DNA of 64,000 bases from NCBI GenBank assembly GCA_963763115.1, contig CAVXNM010000061.1, forward strand, positions 7,801 to 71,800, given 5' to 3'. Under the pieces are notes generated by a model. It had not been told where the DNA came from. It worked only from the letters and a program-made list of their open reading frames with translations, and ran no database searches. The stretch comes from CAVQCA01 sp963763115. Its GTDB lineage: Bacteria > Pseudomonadota > Gammaproteobacteria > UBA9214. The position numbers were made by a program, and so were the translations under genes. Every line of letters starts with the position of its first letter. The stretch's first letter is position 1. Positions 1 to 7,713 of this stretch are shown here, piece after piece.

Positions 1-162
1 CGAGCTCTCGTTCCACTGTCAGATTTCCAGGTTGGAAACCTCCTACATAAACAGAACCTATATCGATATCACTGCTTGATACGGGAAAGTTAATCGACGC
101 CAAAATGATGAGCGACAAGGCTCTAAACAATAGCCCATTAAAAAAAATGCAGTCATAATCAT
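1..162 (-). pseudogene. Possible start of a secreted protein, frameshifted, running off the left edge
   Basis: An ATG at 160-162 lies a few bases after a G-rich ribosome-binding site (164-172). The frame opens MIMTAFF and then crosses a run of eight T residues (minus strand), after which it gives nothing recognisable. One extra T would join it to a frame reading as a typical export signal (FRALSLIILASINFPVSSS), followed by an open stretch up to base 1. This suggests a decayed or mis-sequenced gene for an exported protein. The mature part is too short to assign. The shift could be real decay or a homopolymer error. Confidence 0.25.
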
Positions 163-232
163 TCTCCCCCCGAAGTAGTTATATGGCGCAAGGGCTACCG
201 CCCGCGGGCCCATGAGGGCACGATCATCCCCG

Positions 233-361
233 ATGCGCGTGGCGCTGAAACAGTGGCGGGAGCTCTACAATACGCGCTGGTTGCTCGAGCGCCACGGTCA
301 TCGCTCACCCGCACAGGTGCGCCAGGACTGGCTCATCGCTACCGGCCGGGAGGCGGGCTGA
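233..361 (+). pseudogene. C-terminal remnant of an integrase-core transposase
   Basis: The last 42 codons of a transposase are readable here, ending in a TGA at 359-361. The stretch ELYNTRWLLERHGHRSPAQV resembles the C-terminal tail of DDE integrase-core transposases, where a YN..WL..RHG..SP.Q pattern follows the catalytic Glu. Nothing upstream in the frame continues the domain, so only the tail of an insertion sequence survives. It marks the left border of the mobile region. The family call rests on this short motif only. Confidence 0.45.
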
Positions 362-643
362 TTTAGCCTCAACGGCGTGTCCAGGAAATCGCGGGCAATA
401 CACATGACCTTTTAGCCTTGCAAAGGATTATCGAAAGTCAAATAAAACAATTCTATAGACAAGTCTGCAATTACTTGAACGGAAGCTGGTCACGCACCCT
501 CATCCTCTCTTGGCCACCGCAAAACAAAATAAAAAAAGAGAAGGAAAGACGCAATAGGTTGCCGCGACAATTCGGGCAGGATCGGTTGATGCCTTCGGGT
601 TAACTGACATCCGCATAGAAGCTTTGCAACGTATTGGGATGAC

Positions 644-2080
644 TTACCGCCCGCGATCGAAATCATCATCACGCTCGCGCCGGCGATTATAGCGCTGAAT
701 CCTGTTTTCCGGCTTTCGGGGTACTGCAGGTTTCGGCCCTTCGGAAGATCCACGCTCATCTTCTTCATCGCCTTTGGCGGCGCGGTTAAATTCCTCCTGC
801 AAGTCGATTTGTTTCGTCCTTATCTTTCCTTCCGCCGCATCCGTAAACTCGTGCTCAACTTCCTGCCCTAGCTGCTCCTGCTTGCGGTACTCACGTTCAT
901 CGTGCGGCGCACCCTTCCCGAGTCCGATCTCTGCCGCCTGCTCGTCGTCAAGCCTGTCAGCATTGCGGCCCGGTGTCGTGCGTTCAAAATGGAGTGCGGG
1001 CATCCGGTTTTCCGCGCCGCGCGCGCTTTCACGGGCGTCCCTTTTCAAGGATTCTTCTAGCGAGTTGAGTACCTTCTTTTCGACCTGATTTAGGGCGCGC
1101 AGCTTGCGCTGCTGATTGAGCGTCTGCATTTCATAGCGGTGGTGGAGTGCGGTCAGCTCCTGCGCCTGCTGTTTCTTGAGGGTTTCCCTGTCGGCAAGGT
1201 AGGCCCGCAGCCGCTTTCGATCCTGATATTTGTGCAGCTTGTTGCGCACGGCTTCCATGCCCGTCACGCGGGCAAGGAACCCCGCCAGCCCGGTGGGCCG
1301 TCTTTCGTAGCGCTCGCGTTTGATGCGCCGCCTTGCCTGCGCGAGATATTGCGCGCGATGTTCATCGCGCTGCGCCCGCTGAAAGGTAGCATACGCAGCG
1401 CGCTCCCGGTTCTGCCGCCGGTCCAACATGATCGCCTCTTTTTCCTGGGCCTGCCGCCGCGCTTGGTGGAAATGTTTGAGCTCGGCCAGTGCTTCAAAAC
1501 GCTGTTCGTCTTCAAGGTGCGCTTCGACAGATTTTCTGTGCGTGGCAACTAAATTCTTGGCTTCATCGACGCTCGGCAGGGTCTCCGGCGGATAGTCCTT
1601 TTCGAGGAAGGCGCGCACGTCTCGGGTGCGCACGGACTTATCAGCGATGAGTTTGGGCAGCGCGTGCATCCCGCCGTAAAAATCGACCAGCACATAGGGC
1701 CGCTTTCCGGTCGCCAGCATATAGCCTTTATCCGCGAGCGCCTGCACGAAGGCTGCGGGGCTATCGCTGGCCTTCCAGGCTTCGGTGACGGCTTGAATAT
1801 GGTCTTGCCGCGAAAGCCCCGTGCCCCGCTGCTGTGCTATTTCATAGACGGAAACCTGCCGGGGTTTGTCGGCGACCTTGTCCTTGGCGTAACCCTCCGG
1901 GAGTTGAAGACCGTGGTCGCGCGCGAACTCCCTTGTCACCATCATGAGTTTGTCGCGATCGAAGGCGAGATGAACGGCTTTTTCGTGAACCGGATCGATG
2001 CGCGACCAGACGGCGTGGCAGTGCTCGCGGCCATGCTTGGTGTGGAAGACAGGGCCGTCCGGGATCTGAGGGGAGCTCCC
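644..2080 (-). pseudogene. Relaxase/mobilisation protein, N-terminally truncated
   Basis: The frame contains a relaxase-like metal-binding segment (HGREHCHAVWSRID) near its start, then a long, highly charged, Arg/Glu/Gln-rich region with coiled-coil character typical of the C-terminal part of MOB-type relaxases that nick plasmid or ICE DNA at oriT. The N-terminal portion that should carry the catalytic Tyr is missing. The first 20 or so codons of the open frame run through the AT-rich promoter of the divergent HTH gene and are not relaxase-like. The break therefore lies near 2060-2090, and the protein is almost certainly inactive. It shows that the 1-6 kb block is the remains of a mobilisable element. 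The relaxase assignment is fairly sure; the MOB subfamily is not. Confidence 0.65.
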
Positions 2081-2129
2081 GCTGGACACAGAAATACTGA
2101 TCACATATATATAATTATCTGCCCGCATA

Positions 2130-2151
2130 AAAATCATATATATATGATTTT
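2130..2151. promoter_or_regulatory. Perfect 22-bp AT-rich palindrome, probable operator of the HTH/Fic pair
   Basis: The half-site AAAATCATATA (2130-2140) is followed directly by its exact reverse complement (2141-2151). It sits about 70 bp upstream of the HTH gene start in a strongly AT-rich stretch. Autoregulation through a promoter palindrome is usual for HTH antitoxins of such pairs. A looser related element (ATAATCATGTATATG) follows at about 2162-2176. Confidence 0.5.
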
Positions 2152-2218
2152 GCATTTGCTATATAATCATGTATATGTTATTAATTAGGTGTTTTTTGAT
2201 CATATAAAGGTGATTATC

Positions 2219-2686
2219 ATGGGTCCCCAGGAACGGGCCACAGCCCGCCGACAACTCGACAAACGCTTGAGTTTATTGCAAAACATGGAAGCTCTTGCCC
2301 GCCCGCCAAAAGGCTGGGTAAAGGCCATCCGTGAAGCGCTGGGCATGACCACGGCCCAGCTGGGGCGGCGGCTGGGCGTCACGCAATCGCGTGCCGTCGC
2401 GATAGAACAGGCGGAGGCCAAGGGCGCGATTACGCTCAATACGCTGGAAAAGGCGGCACAGGCGCTGGACTGCCGCCTGGTCTATGTCCTTGTGCCACGA
2501 GAGCCGCTTGAGATGGTGGTTGAAGAACGCGCACAGGCGCTGGCAAGGCAGCGTCTCAAAGCCACGGCCCATAGCATGGCGCTGGAAGACCAGAGCGTGG
2601 ATGCGGCGGACGAGAGCGAACAGCTCAAACTGCTGACGAAGCGTCTTATCGAGGAAGCCGGTTCGAAGCTGTGGGATGAAGAATGA
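2219..2686 (+). CDS. Mobile mystery protein A (XRE-type HTH regulator/antitoxin)
   Basis: This 155-residue DNA-binding protein has a helix-turn-helix at about residues 33-75 (GMTTAQLGRRLGVTQSRAVA). The start ATG at 2219 is chosen over an upstream in-frame start because AAAGGTG (2206-2212) lies 6 bases before it. It matches the family named mobile mystery protein A, which is always found just upstream of a Fic-domain partner on mobile DNA. Its stop overlaps the start of the Fic gene, so the two are co-translated. By analogy with toxin-antitoxin pairs it should repress the operon through the palindrome at 2130-2151 and may neutralise the Fic protein. The family call is firm; the antitoxin role is inferred. 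Confidence 0.8.
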   Translation: MGPQERATARRQLDKRLSLLQNMEALARPPKGWVKAIREALGMTTAQLGRRLGVTQSRAVAIEQAEAKGAITLNTLEKAAQALDCRLVYVLVPREPLEMVVEERAQALARQRLKATAHSMALEDQSVDAADESEQLKLLTKRLIEEAGSKLWDEE

Positions 2687-3270
2687 CGGACCCGCTCGCC
2701 GACCAGGATGATGCCGCAACACCGCTCAGCGACGAAGAGCGCGAAGGGCTGATCCCCTCCTACATTACGCTGCGCAGCGAGCTCAATGAAGCCGAACAGG
2801 CGAACATTCAGGAGGCGGAGAACTGGGCGTTAAAGCGCAAACGCGATGTGCTGGACGAACGCTTTCTGGACGGCCTGCACAAGCGGATGTTTGGCCGGGT
2901 GTGGCGCTGGGCCGGAGAATACCGCCGTACCGGCAAGAATGTCGGGGTCGAGGCCTATCGCATTCCGACTGAACTGCGCGCACTCATCGACGATTGCCGC
3001 TACTGGATCGAGAACGGCACTTACGATCCCGATGAAATCGCCGCGCGCTTTCATCACAGGCTGGTCTGGATACATCCCTACCCCAACGGCAATGGCCGTC
3101 ACGCGCGCCTTGCCACCGACCTGCTGCTGATCGCAATGGGCCGTAAGCGTTTCCCATGGGGCAGCGCCAGCCTGGTTGATCCGGGTTATACAAGAAAGGC
3201 CTATGTCGCGGCCCTACGGTCTGCCGACCGTCACGACATCGCGCCGCTGCTCGCCTTCGTGCGCTCTTGA
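2683..3270 (+). CDS. Mobile mystery protein B (Fic/Doc-family protein)
   Basis: The 195-residue protein carries a complete Fic motif HPYPNGNGRHAR starting at His131. The His, the phosphate-binding Asn/Gly residues and the Arg of the HxFx(D/N)GNGR consensus are all present. Fic proteins transfer AMP or another nucleotide moiety to hydroxyl groups of target proteins, and Doc-like members phosphorylate EF-Tu. The start overlaps the end of the HTH gene. I see no clear inhibitory (S/T)xxxE(G/N) helix in this protein, which fits control by a separate partner. It is the partner of the preceding mobile mystery protein A. The target is unknown. Confidence 0.82.
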   Translation: MTDPLADQDDAATPLSDEEREGLIPSYITLRSELNEAEQANIQEAENWALKRKRDVLDERFLDGLHKRMFGRVWRWAGEYRRTGKNVGVEAYRIPTELRALIDDCRYWIENGTYDPDEIAARFHHRLVWIHPYPNGNGRHARLATDLLLIAMGRKRFPWGSASLVDPGYTRKAYVAALRSADRHDIAPLLAFVRS

Positions 3271-3414
3271 GACTCCGTCGATAAACCAATCAATCCACCA
3301 ATCGAGCGGGACTCAGGGGCGGTGCGCCCCGCGCACCGGGGCTGACCGCGACACCACATACCCCACTGTTTTAATTACACAAAACAGTCTGCATGGCCGA
3401 CCCCCCCCCCGCAT

Positions 3415-3495
3415 AAAACCCTATATTTTGCTCGACATGATAACCTATAAATGATACAACTTAATAACCTATAGTTTATACAGCGTAATACCCTA
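3415..3495 (+). promoter_or_regulatory. Repeated ACCTATA-like boxes before the AbiEi-Fic gene
   Basis: Two identical decamers ATAACCTATA occur at 3440-3449 and 3464-3473, 24 bp apart. Looser relatives lie at about 3417-3426 (AACCCTATAT) and 3485-3494. The spacing is slightly over two helical turns and the boxes lie 45-120 bp before the start codon. They are a candidate operator for the AbiEi-type winged-helix domain encoded by the next gene. No ribosome-binding site better than GAGGGAAAG (about 3519-3527) is seen. Confidence 0.4.
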
Positions 3496-3536
3496 GGATA
3501 GGCACAACCGTAAAACCGAGGGAAAGTACAGCAGAG

Positions 3537-5090
3537 ATGGCGACCCCTTCAGAAAAACTGGCGCGTGCGCTTGAAGCGCTGAAAGCGCTTCAGGAGCGCG
3601 GCATAGTGGCGATCCGTTCCGTTGACCTGGAGCGGCTCGACCGGGAACGCCTCGTCAGGAACGGCTTTTTGCAGCCGGTCATGAAGGGGTGGTACATCCC
3701 GGCGCGGCCGGACGAAGCCGCCGTGGACAGTACGGCCTGGTATGCCTGCTTCTGGGATTTCTGCGGCTCGTATCTGACCGAACGTTTTGGCAAGGACTGG
3801 TGCCTCTCACCGGAGCAATCGATTGCGCTGCACGCCGGAAACCGCACCGTACCACGCCAACTGCTGGTGCGGGCGCGCAAGGGTGATAACAAAGTGACGG
3901 CGCTGCCCTATGACACTTCGTTGCTCAGCGTTCGCTATGCCATGCCGGATGAAAAGGATATCGAGACGAAAAACGGGCTGCGCCTGTATGCCCTGGGTCC
4001 GGCCCTGATCGATTGTTCACCGCGTTATTTTGGACAGAACGAGACCGACATGCGCACGGCGCTTTCTCTGGTCAGGGATGCGTCCGAGCTTCTGGCAGGC
4101 CTGCTGGATGGCGGGCACAGTGTCATTGCCGGGCGGCTCGCCGGTGCGCTGCGGAACATGGGAAGCGATCGCATCGCCGACGACATCATCGCGGCTATGC
4201 GCGCCGCCAGCTATGACGTGAGGGAATCCGATCCCTTCGAAACAAAGCCGCCCGCCATTCTTTCGGGTAGGGAGTGTTCCCCTTACGTGAACCGCATGCG
4301 GCTGAATTGGCAGGCGATGCGTGAAAATGTGATCGGACGTTTTCCAAAAGCGCCGGGGCTGCCCAAAGACCGCAAAACCTATATGGACCAGGTGGACGGT
4401 GTCTATGTCACCGATGCGTATCACTCTTTGTCTATCGAGGGCTACCGCGTCAGCGCGGCGCTGATCGAGCGCGTGCGCAATCAGAACTGGAACCCGGACA
4501 AGAACGAAGAAGACCGCGAACACCGCAATGCGTTAGCGGCGCGCGGCTACTATCAGGTCTTCGAGGCGGTCAAGAGCAGCGTTGAAAAAGTTCTTAAAGG
4601 TGAGAATCCCGGCGACGTTGCCGATGCCGATCACGGCGCATGGTACAGGGAGCTCTTTGGCCCCGGCGTTACGGCAGGTCTGCTGAGACCTGCCGATCTC
4701 GCTGGTTATCGGAACGGCCCGGTCTATATCCGCCGCTCGATGCACACTCCGCCGCGCGCCGAAGCCGTGCGCGATCTGATGCCCGCGTTCTTCGAGCTGC
4801 TCAAGGAGGAACCGGACCCGGCCGTCCGTGCTGTGCTCGGGCATTTCATGTTCGTCTATATACATCCCTATATGGACGGCAACGGGCGCATGGGACGTTT
4901 CCTGATGAACGTCATGCTTGCCGCTGGTGGCTATCCGTGGACCGTTATTGCTGTCGAAGAACGCGATGATTACATAGCCGCGCTTGAAGCGGCCAGCGTC
5001 GATAACAACATCGTCCCCTTCACGGATTTACTGGCAAAGCTGGTCACGGCAGGCATTGAAGGAAAACCCGCACCGAAGGTCCCGCCCTGA
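3537..5090 (+). CDS. AbiEi-like antitoxin domain fused to a Fic domain (517 aa)
   Basis: Residues about 1-230 resemble the AbiEi-type transcriptional regulator/antitoxin: an N-terminal winged helix, then a MKGWYIP...TAWYACFWDFCGSYL segment typical of that family. Residues about 260-510 form a Fic domain with the motif HPYMDGNGRMGRF beginning at His443. An inhibitory motif SLSIEG (Ser297-Glu301-Gly302) precedes it, which marks class II Fic proteins that hold themselves inactive until Glu is displaced. The fusion combines a DNA-binding antitoxin module with a nucleotidyl-transferase in one chain, so it may be a self-contained toxin-antitoxin or stress switch. It stands alone, 266 bp after the other Fic gene. 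Domain calls are firm; function is inferred. Confidence 0.75.
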   Translation: MATPSEKLARALEALKALQERGIVAIRSVDLERLDRERLVRNGFLQPVMKGWYIPARPDEAAVDSTAWYACFWDFCGSYLTERFGKDWCLSPEQSIALHAGNRTVPRQLLVRARKGDNKVTALPYDTSLLSVRYAMPDEKDIETKNGLRLYALGPALIDCSPRYFGQNETDMRTALSLVRDASELLAGLLDGGHSVIAGRLAGALRNMGSDRIADDIIAAMRAASYDVRESDPFETKPPAILSGRECSPYVNRMRLNWQAMRENVIGRFPKAPGLPKDRKTYMDQVDGVYVTDAYHSLSIEGYRVSAALIERVRNQNWNPDKNEEDREHRNALAARGYYQVFEAVKSSVEKVLKGENPGDVADADHGAWYRELFGPGVTAGLLRPADLAGYRNGPVYIRRSMHTPPRAEAVRDLMPAFFELLKEEPDPAVRAVLGHFMFVYIHPYMDGNGRMGRFLMNVMLAAGGYPWTVIAVEERDDYIAALEAASVDNNIVPFTDLLAKLVTAGIEGKPAPKVPP

Positions 5091-5211
5091 AACGTCGCGG
5101 CTTGATCGGGATTTCGGACGCAAGCACAAGGCGTGCGTAAAGCGTTGAGGAAGCTTCCCCAACGACAAAGATTCAAGCAGACTCTGATCGCGTTCGAGTT
5201 CTTTGGCTAGG

Positions 5212-5538
5212 TCAAAGTTCGACCAGATAGGTCTCGACCGCGCCTTCGAGCTCTTCAGCGTCGATCTCTGCAAGTGGTCGGGGTGGACGGCGCATGTTTG
5301 GATCGTCGCCCTCGCGCAGATGCAGGGCCAACGCTTCGCTGAAATTCTTTTTGGCCAATTCGATCGTCTCGCCGCTGGACACACAGCCGAGAATGTCCGG
5401 CGCGTCCACCCAATAGGCGGTGTTCGGTTCCTTGCGAATAACAGCGACATAGCTGGCTATAGAAATATCCTCCGAATTCAGTCTACCGAAAAGCTGTGGC
5501 GCAAGCGTATCTTCGTGCGGCGCGCTCACACATAACAC
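5212..5538 (-). CDS. HicB-like antitoxin, orphan, start codon possibly lost
   Basis: The segment SYVAVIRKE...YWVDAPDILGCVSSGETIELA followed by an ALALHLREGDDP helix is the HicB antitoxin fold (partial RNase H-like). HicB neutralises the HicA mRNA interferase, whose gene normally sits directly upstream; none is present here. The natural start should be just before ASYVAV. There a GGAGG (about 5466-5470) is followed at good spacing by ATA (5458-5460), not ATG, so the original start may have mutated. The open frame continues to 5538 but the extra N-terminal residues are not HicB-like and extend into the junction with the integrase remnant. It is either a decayed orphan antitoxin or one using a rare start. 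Confidence 0.6.
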   Translation of the reverse strand: MLCVSAPHEDTLAPQLFGRLNSEDISIASYVAVIRKEPNTAYWVDAPDILGCVSSGETIELAKKNFSEALALHLREGDDPNMRRPPRPLAEIDAEELEGAVETYLVEL

Positions 5539-5541
5539 AGT

Positions 5542-5937
5542 AAGGAACCGGAAACGCCGAAGACGGCAGCCGGGGAACGCTATATCAAGCTGCTACCAGC
5601 AGCCCTCGAAGCGCTCAAGGCGCAGAAAGCATTTACCTTCATGGAAGGTGAAGAAATCTTCCGCAATCCTCGCACCGATAAGCGCTGGACCGGTGATATG
5701 GTGATCCGTCAGCGCATGTGGAAGCGGGTCCTGCTCCGCGCTGGCGTGCGCTATCGCTATCCCTACCAGATGCGTCACACCTACGCCTCGATGATGTTGC
5801 AGGCGGGGGAATCTGTGATGTGGGTTGCCCAGCAGATGGGTCACACCGACTGGACGTTTACGGCTCGTACTTACAGCCGCTGGGTGTCCATCGATGCGCC
5901 GGAAGCAGGAAGCCTGGCGGCGAAGAAGTGGGGCTAA
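5542..5937 (+). pseudogene. Tyrosine recombinase (phage/ICE integrase), C-terminal half only
   Basis: The frame reads from KTAAGERYIKLLPAALEAL through RYPYQMRHTYASMML and MGHTDWTFTARTYSRW. It therefore keeps the R-H-x-x (RHTYAS), H (MGHTD) and Tyr (RTYSRW) boxes of the catalytic domain in the usual order. There is no start codon with a ribosome-binding site, and the N-terminal arm- and core-binding domains are missing; the break is at about 5540. Such integrases insert elements next to tRNA genes or short att cores. This one marks the right border of the 1-6 kb element and cannot be functional as it stands. Confidence 0.75.
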
Positions 5938-6059
5938 AAAAGTGGACCAAAAAACGGACCAAACCCACCCCAAAACACCCCAAAAAACGGTCTGTAACAA
6001 CAGCTAACTCATTGATTTAATGGCAGTGGTTGGAGTCTGCCGCTAACCCGTCTCAGTCA

Positions 6060-6200
6060 TAATTCCCTGTTACAGCGAAATCTACAGGGAATGTTCGGCT
6101 CGTCTCCGGACATCGTCGGCGATAATCCTCTGTAACCCACTGTTATTCTGAATCTTATCCTCGATTGAAGCCGCTCCTTGCGTCGTTTAACAGGGAATTA
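6060..6200. repeat. 13-bp inverted repeat right of the integrase remnant
   Basis: TAATTCCCTGTTA (6060-6072) recurs as its exact reverse complement at 6188-6200, and a related TACAGGGAAT lies at 6083-6092. The stretch 5938-6315 has no credible gene. The repeats may be recombinase-binding arms or the end of the integrated element. No transposase is attached to them. Confidence 0.4.
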
Positions 6201-6315
6201 TCACGGAATTCGTGGGTGCGAATAACACTCGTGCCTATACTCCAGCGTCAAGGTCGGGCTGGAAATGAACCACCCGCAGCGCCCTGACTATCGACTCGCC
6301 ATCCGGACGTCACCG

Positions 6316-7404
6316 CTAAGGCGTGGCTGGCATCGGATGGGCGCTGAAGAAGGTCCACATGAGTTCACTGGCCTTTGGCCCTGCCGGGTCCGAGTAGTCC
6401 ATATTCGACGCACCGCCGGACCAGGCGTGGGTCATGCCCTCGATCATGTATGAACGGATGACCTCATTTCCGCGGTCGTCTTGGTAGGATCGTTCGACGA
6501 AGTCATGCCCGCCCGGGACCGATCCTGAGTTCTCAGTCTCGGGCACGTCGTCGATGTCATCGTCGTCCACGCCGTCGAGGGCGATATCGTCGGTCTGAGC
6601 CCACTGACTCACGACATCCCAGCCGTTGTCCGGCCGGACGGTCTCGTCGGCAAGCCCCTGAAACACGATCACCGGCACAACCCGACGGGCCTTGCCCATC
6701 GCTTCCAGGGCTCCACCACCGAGCGCGTCGGGTGCGGGGATAGGCGCAAGAACCGGATTGAAGTAGCCGGCCCACAGGCATGTCCAATACGCTTTCCCGT
6801 AGTCGGCCCAAGCGGCCAAAGCCCCCGGCGTCAGCATCCGGGCGGAAATGCGCTCCATGGCGTTGAAGGCGCCGAGGCAGTCGGAGGCGGCGCCGTACGG
6901 CACGCCCGCCGCGACCGCGAGTGCGGAGAAGACGTCCGGATAGGTGGCCGCCACGATCGTTGCCATGGACGCGCCCGCCGACAGCCCGGCGACGTAGATC
7001 CGGGAGGGGTCGATTGTCACGTCGTCGCGCGCCGCGACCGCGTTGACGACGCTCACGATTGCCGCGGGCTCGCCTTGCCCTCGTACCTGGTGCGCAGGCT
7101 CGTACCATCGCCAGCAACGCAGCGGATGATCGGTCTGCTCCGGGTACGCCACGACGAAGCCGTGCTGCGCGGCGAGCGCGTTCATTCCGGTCACCTCCGC
7201 GAAAGCCTGCGAGTCCTGATCGCAGCCGTGCAGCATGACCACGAGCGGCAGGGGAGCCGACTGGGCCGCAGGCAAGAACAGGCGGTAAGGCGGAGACCGG
7301 TCGGTGAAGTCGAGGATCCCCTGCGCGAAACCTGGCGATGGCACGCTCGCGAAATAGAGACACGCCACCGCGATAAATAGCACCAGCTCCCAGACGTTCC
7401 TCAT
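6316..7404 (-). CDS. Secreted PHB-depolymerase-family esterase
   Basis: This is a 362-residue alpha/beta hydrolase with an N-terminal signal peptide (about residues 1-28, ending GFA-QG). It has an oxyanion-hole segment VVMLHGCDQD (55-64) and a lipase box GLSAG with nucleophile Ser142. The motifs GLADETVRPDN and GMTHAW supply the likely Asp and His of the triad. This arrangement is typical of extracellular poly(3-hydroxybutyrate) depolymerase-like or feruloyl esterase-like enzymes of the LpqC family. An acidic insert (DGVDDDDIDD) precedes the His. The polymer substrate cannot be told from sequence. It neighbours a secreted glucoamylase on the same strand, with high GC and third-position bias unlike the metabolic genes further right, so both may have come by transfer. 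Confidence 0.75.
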   Translation of the reverse strand: MRNVWELVLFIAVACLYFASVPSPGFAQGILDFTDRSPPYRLFLPAAQSAPLPLVVMLHGCDQDSQAFAEVTGMNALAAQHGFVVAYPEQTDHPLRCWRWYEPAHQVRGQGEPAAIVSVVNAVAARDDVTIDPSRIYVAGLSAGASMATIVAATYPDVFSALAVAAGVPYGAASDCLGAFNAMERISARMLTPGALAAWADYGKAYWTCLWAGYFNPVLAPIPAPDALGGGALEAMGKARRVVPVIVFQGLADETVRPDNGWDVVSQWAQTDDIALDGVDDDDIDDVPETENSGSVPGGHDFVERSYQDDRGNEVIRSYMIEGMTHAWSGGASNMDYSDPAGPKASELMWTFFSAHPMPATP

Positions 7405-7713
7405 GGCCGGGGCGCCCGCTCACCGACCGCTGTCATGTCACAACAACCTGACCCGTGCGCGAGTTCATACGGAAAGTATCGCACGGGGAGACTATCTTCT
7501 TCACGGGCCACATGCCGAACACACCGAGATCTCTTGATCTGCTCCGCCATGAAGGATAGGCTGATATTTCAAACCCATCTACAGACCGTCATTGCAAAAT
7601 TTCCGGGTCCTGGTGGTGCGAAAACCCTTGTCTCCGACAACCTGCTCATGAGGCAGCAGATTCTTATTACGAAGCGTATCCGGCGCCGACCTCTAGCGAA
7701 CAGGTGAGCAAGG
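7405..7713. other. Spacer between the two secreted hydrolases
   Basis: I see no gene, repeat or clear terminator in this stretch of about 300 bp. It contains the upstream region of the esterase gene, with only a weak ribosome-binding site. Confidence 0.4.

Noticed and set aside
3440..3473. Repeated ATAACCTATA as a possible CRISPR or iteron array
   Set aside because: Only two exact copies with 14-bp spacing and no spacers of CRISPR length; better explained as promoter operator boxes.
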